Of a stretch of 11,761 bases of DNA, positions 6,373 to 11,761 are shown piece after piece. The notes under the pieces are model-generated. The model did not search any database, was not told the origin of the DNA, and worked only from the letters and a program-made list of their open reading frames with translations. Position numbers and translations under genes: made by a program. Numbering within the stretch: the stretch's first letter is position 1; every line of letters starts with the position of its first letter. This stretch comes from CAZEJK01 sp964512045 (GTDB taxonomy: Bacteria > Acidobacteriota > Thermoanaerobaculia > Thermoanaerobaculales > Sulfomarinibacteraceae). The stretch is from the NCBI GenBank assembly GCA_964512045.1, contig CAZEJK010000155.1, positions 1-11,761 on the forward strand, in the 5' to 3' direction.

Positions 6373-9300
6373 ATGTCTGAGCACAGCACCGCCCGTTGCC
6401 CGCACTGCCGTGCCGTCTACTCCAAAGTTCCGGCCTCGGCAGAAGGCCAACGGTACCGGTGCCGGCAATGTGGTGCGCTGTTCGTCGTCCAGATCGCAGA
6501 TCCGAACACTGCACCCACGGCTCCTGAATCAGCTCCTTGCGATGGTGACGGCGATGCACGGTCCACAACGTGGCGTCCGGGCGCCGTCGTCGCCGACCTG
6601 TACGAGGTCCGAGAGATCCTCGGCGCCGGTGGAATGGGTACCGTGTTTCGGGTACACCACCGTGGATGGGGTCTTGACCTTGCGGTGAAGTGTCCGCAGG
6701 CGAAGCTGCTGAGCGCCGCTGGCGGACGCGAGGCGTTCGAACGAGAGGCCGAGACCTGGGTCAACCTGGAGCTCCACCCGCACATCGTCACCTGCTACTA
6801 CGTGCGCCGCATCGATGGCCTGCCCGCCGTGTTCGCGGAGTTCGTCGATGGCGGCAGCCTCAAGGAGGCCATCGCCAAAGGGTCCGTGCGATCACTGGAG
6901 CAGACTCTGGATCTGGCGATCCAGATTGCCTGGGGCCTGGACGCCGCCCACACCGCTCACCTGGTCCACCGCGACGTGAAGCCTGCCAACGTCATGCTGT
7001 CGGCCGACGGTGTCGCCAAGGTGACCGACTTCGGCCTCGCCGTGGCGCGTCCCCGGGCAGTTGCCGGCAGCGGAGACCACAGCATCCCAGCTCCGGGCGG
7101 CGGAGGCGGAACGCCGGCGTACTGCTCGCCGGAGCAGGCCGCCGGGACGCCGCTCGGGCGCCGAACAGACATCTACAGCTGGGCGGCGTGCGTGGTCGAG
7201 ATGCTTCGGGGCGAACGAACCTGGGAGTATGGGCCGGCGGTCGGAGAGGCGCTCGCCGACATGCACGCTCAGAGCTCGTTCGCTGTCGAGGCACCGCCGG
7301 AGCGGCTCATGAGCTTGCTCGGCAGCTGCCTGGCGGTGGATGTCACCGAACGTCCCCCTGACCTCGCCACCGTGGCGGAGCAGCTTGCGAAGGTTTACGA
7401 GCAGGCCACCGGCGCGCGGTACGGCAGAGCACGGCCGAAGGTCGGCCGACGCAGAGCTGACACACTGAACAACCGAGCGGTGTCCCTCATGGACCTCGGC
7501 CGCGGTGGCGACGCGGAGGCGTTCTGGGAACGCTCGTTGGAGATCGCTCCGAGCCACCCTGAGTCCACCTACAACCTGGCGTGCGAGCGCTGGCTGGGAG
7601 GCCGGCTGAGCGATGACGCCTTCGAGCAGAGCGTCATGAGGCTCGATCGGACACATGCCACACTGGCGCTCAAGACGCGCGTGCAGCTGGCGCTGGGCAA
7701 CCTCGAGCTCGCGCGCGAGGTGGTCGCTGACAGTGGCGAGCTCGAGCTCGACGCGGACGCGACGATCGCGCTGATCGCACTCGCTGTCGCACGGGAGGAC
7801 GATCCCGGCGCCGTGGCTTCTGCCGAGCAGCGGCTCGCGGAGATGTCCACGCAGCAGCGGCGAGATCCCCGGCTCGCGGCGGCCTGCAGGGCGTTGGCAA
7901 GCCTGCGGTCCGCCACCGGCATCGACCGCGCGGCAGCGGCCACCGCCGGGCTCACTACAACGCGCCGCGTGCTCGCCACCGGCGCTACGCTGTCGGCGGT
8001 GACCACCACCCCCTCATACGTGGTAGCCGCGAGCGGCAACCGCCTCGTGTGCTGGCGCCACGAAGCTCCGGACCAACGTCGCAACCTCGGGGAGATCGGA
8101 GAACGCGTCCGGAATCTCGCCGGGATCAAGGACGACACCGTGCTCGTGGCCAGCGATGGCGCTCCGCTGCTCCGGCTCGACCTGAGCACCGGCCGCACAC
8201 AGCCCGCCGCCCCGCATCTGCCCGGCTACGTCATGAGCATCGCCACAACCGCCAACGGCGAGCGGGTCGTCGCAGGAAGCTCGGACCGCCATCTGCGGGT
8301 CATCGATACGACCTCGGCACGCTGCCTCTTCGAGATCGAAGCACACCACGACAGCCTTGCTGCGGTCGCCATTGCCCGCGATGGCCGCCTCGGGATCAGC
8401 GGAGGGCGAGATGCACGGCTCTGCACTTGGGATCTCGAGAAGGGATCGTGCCTACGGGAGATCGACACCGACGGCGTGCCCGTCGACGTGCTGGCCGTGA
8501 GCCGGTCCGGCGAGCTGGTGGCCACCGCCGGCGCAGACGGGACGGTGCGTTTGTGGGCGACACGCACCGGAGAGTCGGCGGGACGCCTCGCCGGACACGG
8601 CAGCCAGGTTCTCGACCTGGCCATCGACGGTGAGCACTTTTTGATCTCTGCAGGTCTCGATCGCCGCGTCCGTGCCTGGGACCTGACTGCCGGCCGCGTC
8701 CACGCCGTCTGGATCGGTGACGCACCCGTGCGCTCGGTGAGCACGCACGCCAACGAGGTCATCGCAGCAGCCGGCGCCCGAGTGGTCCGCCTCGGGCTGC
8801 TCGGACGAGCGCCGGTCGAGCTGGCGAAGGCGCTGTCCACGCCACTGTCGTCGGAGAAGGCCAGCGATCAAGAGGCTGCATACCGGCAGCATATCGCCGC
8901 CGCACGGCGCCTGGGCCAGCGCAGCCAGTGGCACGAGGCGGCCGAGCGGATTGAGGCGGCGCGCGCGGTACCCGGGTTTGAACGGGACAGCGCAGCGATC
9001 GAGCTCTGGGGAGACCTCGTGCGCCGCTACCCGCGAGCCGAGCTGCGATCCGCATGGCTCCTGCAGGGCCAGGACCTGCCGAGCACTCCGGCAACGGCCG
9101 TGGCCTCGGGCTCGACCACGATCCATGTCGGCCACCACGATGGCACCGTGACAGCCTGGGGACCCCGGCTGTCCGCCTCACGTCAGTGCCTGGCAGGGCA
9201 CACCGCACCGGTCACAGCCGTGCGGGTCGTCCAGAGCTGGACGGTCTCGGCATCCCTGGACGGCACCCTCCGGGTCTGGGACGCACGCACCGGGGCCAGC

Positions 9301-11064
9301 ATGGCAGTGTTTGATGGCCACTCCGATCAGGTGCTCTGCCTCACGACCGACCCACACTCGTCCCGCGCCGCCTCGGGCAGCGCCGACGCCTCCGCGATTG
9401 TCTGGGGTCTTCCGGATCAGGGCTGGGTCCAGACGCTGGCGGGACACGAAGGCGCCGTGACCTCGGTTGCCTTCACCGCGGACGGCGGACGGCTGGTCAC
9501 TGTGGGCTGGGACGGCTTGGTCCGCATCTGGGAGGTCACGGACGGCCGCGAGCTTGCCCGCTGGCGCGCACACGACGGCGCCATCACTGCCGTCTGCGTA
9601 CCGCCGGACAACCGCAGCATCGTCACCGCCGCAGCCGACGGCGTCATCAGTCTGTGGGAACCACACACACGACGGCGCGTCCGCCGGATGCAGGGTCATC
9701 GCGACACCGTCACGACGCTCCAGACCACACCTGACTGCAGGTTCCTGATCAGCAGCTCACGGGACGGGACCATCCGTACGTGGAACCTGCGTACCGGCAC
9801 GTGCGTGCACACGCTCACCGCGCATCCTGCGGGCGCGGTCGCCGCTGCGCTGGACAGCTCGGCGACCCGGCTGATCACGGCCGGCGGAGATGGAGCTGTG
9901 CACCTGTGGCAGCTGGACTGGCAGCCCGAGCTCCATCCGGCCACTCGCTGGCACGAGGCGGCGCGTCCGTTCATCGAGGTCTACCTGGCGCGACGCGAGC
10001 AGACGGCGTCCAACATGGCGCACTCCGACTCCGCAACACAGCTCGGGGATGCCGAGATGGGGCAGCTGATGGACGAGCTCGCGCGCCACGGTTTCGGCTG
10101 GCTCGAGCCAGCCGGTATCGAGGCTCGTCTGGCGTCGCTGAGCGCAAGCGCCGTCAGCAGCGTGCCCGGCTCCGCCGTCCGAAGCGGAGGACGCAACGCT
10201 CCCCTGCCCCGTCGCCTACCGGCGTGGCGACGGTGGCTGGCGACACACCCAGGCCTCGCAGTGGCGTTGGTCACAGCTGCCGTTGGGCTCATCACCCTCG
10301 TCGCCATCCCGTTCTTCAGCAACCCGGTACGGCTGTATGAGCGAGAGCTCGACGAGGTGCGCTACGAGCAACGCGGATTCTACTTCCGACTGCAACCGTT
10401 CGCTGCGACGAACTACCGGTGCAGCTCCAACACCGTTGAGAGCTACATCGCCCAGCTCGATGCCCCCGACTTCGAGAACCCGCATGTCTACGAGAGGGCA
10501 GTCACCTGTCTGATGCAGGTTCGTGATCCCGCGATCGTCGGGGAGATCGTACAGCTGGTGATGGAGTGGACCGAGACGTCGGCCCGAACACCCCGGTCCG
10601 TCCCCACAACGATCTCGGACCTGGCAGGGATCTGTGCCGCACGGCACACGGCCGCGATCCCGGAGCTGGCGCCACTGGTGACGGACGAACGCCGCTCTGT
10701 GCGCGTGCTCGCCATCAGCGCACTTGCCATGATCGCCCACGAGCGCGCCGGTGAGACGCTGCGTGCGGCGTTGACCAGCCCCGACAGCGAGATCCGAGGC
10801 GATGCAGCGCGGCACCTGCGCACCGCCATCGGTACCGGCGCCCTCGAGCCAGCAGACGGGCTCGACGTGGTTCTCGGGCTCCTGGAGGACCCGGAACCGG
10901 CGACGCGCCGCTGGGCCGTCCAGGCGCTGCCGCTGTTCTCCGAGCCGGAGGCACTCGCCGCCGCACGAGCGGCCACGACCGACGAGGACGAGGGCGTCGC
11001 CCACGCCGCCGAGCAGGCGCTCCGCCGCCTCGAGGAGAACCAGCGACTAACGCGGCCGCGTTGA
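6373..11064 (+). CDS. Giant membrane Ser/Thr kinase: zinc ribbon, kinase, TPR, two WD40 propellers, TM, HEAT
   Basis: A 1563-aa multidomain protein. CPHC/CRQC (9-12, 30-33) forms an MJ0042-type zinc ribbon. The kinase domain (about 77-345) has GAGGMG (84-89), AVK (Lys106), HRDVKPAN (199-206), DFG (219-221) and SPE (252-254), so it is catalytically complete. TPR-like helices follow (about 362-510). WD40 repeats form seven blades at about 545-815 and seven more at about 900-1182. They are separated by a helical insert (830-890) and followed by a small helical module with GFGWLEPAGIE (1240-1250). One hydrophobic segment (about 1293-1315), preceded by Arg-rich sequence, predicts a cytoplasmic N-terminus. 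The last 250 residues would then be outside the membrane and include four HEAT-like repeats (1429-1455, 1460-1486, 1496-1522, 1527-1553). This suggests a receptor kinase with WD40 scaffolds inside and a helical sensor outside. The only in-frame start after the upstream TGA is ATG 6373, with a weak ribosome binding site, so translation may be coupled to the FHA kinase. Confidence 0.94.
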   Translation: MSEHSTARCPHCRAVYSKVPASAEGQRYRCRQCGALFVVQIADPNTAPTAPESAPCDGDGDARSTTWRPGAVVADLYEVREILGAGGMGTVFRVHHRGWGLDLAVKCPQAKLLSAAGGREAFEREAETWVNLELHPHIVTCYYVRRIDGLPAVFAEFVDGGSLKEAIAKGSVRSLEQTLDLAIQIAWGLDAAHTAHLVHRDVKPANVMLSADGVAKVTDFGLAVARPRAVAGSGDHSIPAPGGGGGTPAYCSPEQAAGTPLGRRTDIYSWAACVVEMLRGERTWEYGPAVGEALADMHAQSSFAVEAPPERLMSLLGSCLAVDVTERPPDLATVAEQLAKVYEQATGARYGRARPKVGRRRADTLNNRAVSLMDLGRGGDAEAFWERSLEIAPSHPESTYNLACERWLGGRLSDDAFEQSVMRLDRTHATLALKTRVQLALGNLELAREVVADSGELELDADATIALIALAVAREDDPGAVASAEQRLAEMSTQQRRDPRLAAACRALASLRSATGIDRAAAATAGLTTTRRVLATGATLSAVTTTPSYVVAASGNRLVCWRHEAPDQRRNLGEIGERVRNLAGIKDDTVLVASDGAPLLRLDLSTGRTQPAAPHLPGYVMSIATTANGERVVAGSSDRHLRVIDTTSARCLFEIEAHHDSLAAVAIARDGRLGISGGRDARLCTWDLEKGSCLREIDTDGVPVDVLAVSRSGELVATAGADGTVRLWATRTGESAGRLAGHGSQVLDLAIDGEHFLISAGLDRRVRAWDLTAGRVHAVWIGDAPVRSVSTHANEVIAAAGARVVRLGLLGRAPVELAKALSTPLSSEKASDQEAAYRQHIAAARRLGQRSQWHEAAERIEAARAVPGFERDSAAIELWGDLVRRYPRAELRSAWLLQGQDLPSTPATAVASGSTTIHVGHHDGTVTAWGPRLSASRQCLAGHTAPVTAVRVVQSWTVSASLDGTLRVWDARTGASMAVFDGHSDQVLCLTTDPHSSRAASGSADASAIVWGLPDQGWVQTLAGHEGAVTSVAFTADGGRLVTVGWDGLVRIWEVTDGRELARWRAHDGAITAVCVPPDNRSIVTAAADGVISLWEPHTRRRVRRMQGHRDTVTTLQTTPDCRFLISSSRDGTIRTWNLRTGTCVHTLTAHPAGAVAAALDSSATRLITAGGDGAVHLWQLDWQPELHPATRWHEAARPFIEVYLARREQTASNMAHSDSATQLGDAEMGQLMDELARHGFGWLEPAGIEARLASLSASAVSSVPGSAVRSGGRNAPLPRRLPAWRRWLATHPGLAVALVTAAVGLITLVAIPFFSNPVRLYERELDEVRYEQRGFYFRLQPFAATNYRCSSNTVESYIAQLDAPDFENPHVYERAVTCLMQVRDPAIVGEIVQLVMEWTETSARTPRSVPTTISDLAGICAARHTAAIPELAPLVTDERRSVRVLAISALAMIAHERAGETLRAALTSPDSEIRGDAARHLRTAIGTGALEPADGLDVVLGLLEDPEPATRRWAVQALPLFSEPEALAAARAATTDEDEGVAHAAEQALRRLEENQRLTRPR

Positions 11065-11067
11065 GGG

Positions 11068-11093
11068 TTAGGTATGAGCTCCCCTGCCCACCC
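11068..11093 (-). repeat. Intergenic repeat, copy 2 (partner at 91-116, inverted)
   Basis: Reverse complement of 91-116 at 24 of 26 positions. It begins 4 bases after the kinase stop codon. The kinase's last codons and stop overlap the self-complementary AACGCGGCCGCGTT (11049-11062), so the repeat-rich gap begins at the very end of the gene. Confidence 0.7.
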
Positions 11094-11133
11094 ACTCTGA
11101 CACGCAGAAGCCACGACGCCACAGCCTGGCTCC

Positions 11134-11181
11134 GATCCTGGCCCCGGTCCCGGCCCCGACAGCCGGATCCCGGCCATCCGG
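11134..11181 (-). repeat. 48-bp intergenic repeat (partner at 4685-4732, inverted)
   Basis: Matches 4685-4732 in reverse complement at 41 of 48 positions. It lies in the gap between the convergent large kinase and HIT genes, between the 26-bp repeat and the 42-bp repeat. Confidence 0.75.
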
Positions 11182-11194
11182 TCCCCGGCGATCA

Positions 11195-11236
11195 TGCTTC
11201 GAATTTTCGAAGATACGGAGTTTTGAGTTGCCAACG
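11195..11236 (+). repeat. 42-bp inverted repeat, left copy, 3' of the HIT gene
   Basis: Pairs with 11693-11734 in opposite orientation at 39 of 42 positions. It contains the perfect dyad CTTCGAA-TT-TTCGAAG (11197-11212) and ends 14 bases from the HIT stop codon. A second small stem, GTTGCCA-ACG-TGGCAGC (11228-11244), overlaps its end. No T tract follows on either side, so I do not call a terminator. Confidence 0.8.
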
Positions 11237-11250
11237 TGGCAGCTGGACCG

Positions 11251-11667
11251 CTAGGCCTCGAGCGCGTCGCGGATCGCCGCTGCCAGCCGATGGCCCTCGT
11301 CGCTGTCGAGCGATCCCGCCGGCCAGCCGATCCTCAACCCCTGGTCTCCGATCCTGGGAATGATGTGGAAGTGGACGTGCTGCACCACCTGATGGGCTGC
11401 GGAACCGTTGTTCTGGAGCACGTTGTACGCGCTGGCGCCGGTGACCGCGAGGATTGCCCGGGCAATTCGTGGCAGCACCCGGCCGATCGCCGCCGCGGAG
11501 TCGTCCGAAAGCTCGTGCAGGTGGACCGCGCGCTCCTTCGGGATCACCAGCGTGTGGCCCCGGCTCAACGGGCCGATGTCGAGGAACGCCAGCACATGGC
11601 TGTCCTCGTACACTCGGTGACAGGGGATCTCGCCGGACAGGATCTTGTCGAAAATGGTCTCGCTCAT
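11251..11667 (-). CDS. HIT-family (HINT-like) nucleotide hydrolase
   Basis: A 138-aa soluble protein of the histidine triad superfamily, which hydrolyses nucleoside phosphoramidates or other nucleotidyl linkages; the physiological substrate is not shown here. The N-terminus SETIFDKILSGEIP (2-15) and VLAFLDIGPLSRGHTLVIPK (25-44) are typical of HINT-like members. YNVLQNNG (81-88) precedes the active site VVQHVHFHIIPR (94-105), which carries the triad His97, His99 and His101. The length is normal. The start at 11667 matches the family N-terminus; a TTG 39 bases further upstream (11706) would add 13 unrelated residues and begins above the predicted transcription start. It is convergent with the large kinase gene and flanked by a 42-bp inverted repeat pair. 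It is probably an independent housekeeping gene. Confidence 0.95.
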   Translation of the reverse strand: MSETIFDKILSGEIPCHRVYEDSHVLAFLDIGPLSRGHTLVIPKERAVHLHELSDDSAAAIGRVLPRIARAILAVTGASAYNVLQNNGSAAHQVVQHVHFHIIPRIGDQGLRIGWPAGSLDSDEGHRLAAAIRDALEA

Positions 11668-11673
11668 CGCTCC

Positions 11674-11701
11674 ATTGTACGGCGGGCGCTGGCGTTGGCA
11701 A
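11674..11701 (-). promoter_or_regulatory. Promoter of the HIT gene, possibly leaderless
   Basis: On the - strand, TTGCCA (11701-11696, 5 of 6 with TTGACA) and TACAAT (11679-11674) are 16 bases apart. The ATG begins 7 bases after the -10 box, where transcription would be expected to start. GGAG lies only 2 bases from the ATG, too close to be a normal ribosome binding site. The -35 box lies inside the right 42-bp repeat copy. Confidence 0.55.
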
Positions 11702-11734
11702 CTCAAGACTCCGGATCTTCGAAAACTCGAAGCA
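11693..11734 (-). repeat. 42-bp inverted repeat, right copy, overlapping the HIT promoter
   Basis: Reverse complement of 11195-11236 with three mismatches. One mismatch falls in the dyad and still allows a G-U pair in RNA (CTTCGAG-TT-TTCGAAG on the - strand). Confidence 0.8.
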
Positions 11735-11741
11735 AGGTCGT

Positions 11742-11761
11742 GAGTTCAGAGTTCAAAGTTC
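11742..11761 (+). repeat. Short tandem 7-mer repeat at the right end
   Basis: GAGTTCA, GAGTTCA, AAGTTC in a row, running off the end of the window. The array may continue beyond; two exact units and one diverged partial unit are visible. Confidence 0.5.

Noticed and set aside
6349..6375. In-frame TGA between the two kinases that could be read through to give a fusion
   Set aside because: The giant kinase has its own ATG and a complete N-terminal zinc ribbon, so two separate proteins are the simpler reading; nothing around the TGA suggests a readthrough signal.
11049..11062. Palindrome AACGCGGCCGCGTT as terminator of the giant kinase
   Set aside because: It lies within the coding sequence and stop codon, has almost no loop and no T tract.
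1..11761. CRISPR arrays, tRNA or rRNA genes, transposase or integrase genes
   Set aside because: No regularly spaced direct repeats, no tRNA-like arms and no recombinase motifs were seen on either strand.

Overview
The window is GC-rich, non-repetitive bacterial DNA packed with protein genes, nearly all on the + strand. The style suggests a Gram-negative-like, GC-rich environmental lineage. The tail-less HU, the HEMGH-type M50 protease and the large modular Ser/Thr kinases are all familiar from groups such as Acidobacteriota, Gemmatimonadota or Myxococcota. This placement is an inference from gene style: there is no rRNA or other phylogenetic marker, and an actinobacterium-like host is not excluded.

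Layout. 1-326 is a non-coding leader with repeat fragments and a good sigma70-type promoter. 327-596 is an HU-family nucleoid protein, followed by a strong hairpin terminator that lies inside the start of the next reading frame. 601-1584 is a site-2-type M50 membrane metalloprotease. 1762-2607 (MoxR-type AAA+ ATPase) and 2621-4624 (667-aa protein with a TraB-like N-terminal domain and an unrecognised C-terminal domain) form a tight two-gene operon behind their own promoter. After a 263-base repeat-bearing gap with a second promoter come two Ser/Thr kinases 21 bases apart. 4888-6351 is an FHA / zinc-ribbon / kinase protein. 6373-11064 is a 1563-aa kinase with an N-terminal zinc ribbon, TPR-like helices, two seven-bladed WD40 propellers, one membrane span and C-terminal HEAT repeats. 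11065-11250 is a repeat-rich gap, and 11251-11667 on the - strand is a HIT-family hydrolase with a promoter close enough to its ATG to give a leaderless mRNA.

The most interesting part is 1762-11064. A MoxR ATPase sits without its usual vWA partner next to a TraB-like protein of unknown function and two kinases that together carry FHA, WD40, TPR and HEAT modules. This looks like a phosphorylation-controlled, ATP-driven signalling or biological-conflict module. The large kinase would act as a transmembrane receptor, the FHA kinase as a cytoplasmic phosphothreonine reader and relay, and the MoxR/TraB-like pair as the output. The gene identities are supported by motifs, but the joint function is inference.

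The intergenic regions share short, diverged repeats, several in inverted orientation. They include a 42-bp inverted pair (39/42 identical) flanking the HIT gene, and a 48-bp pair (41/48) found at both borders of the kinase half of the cluster.
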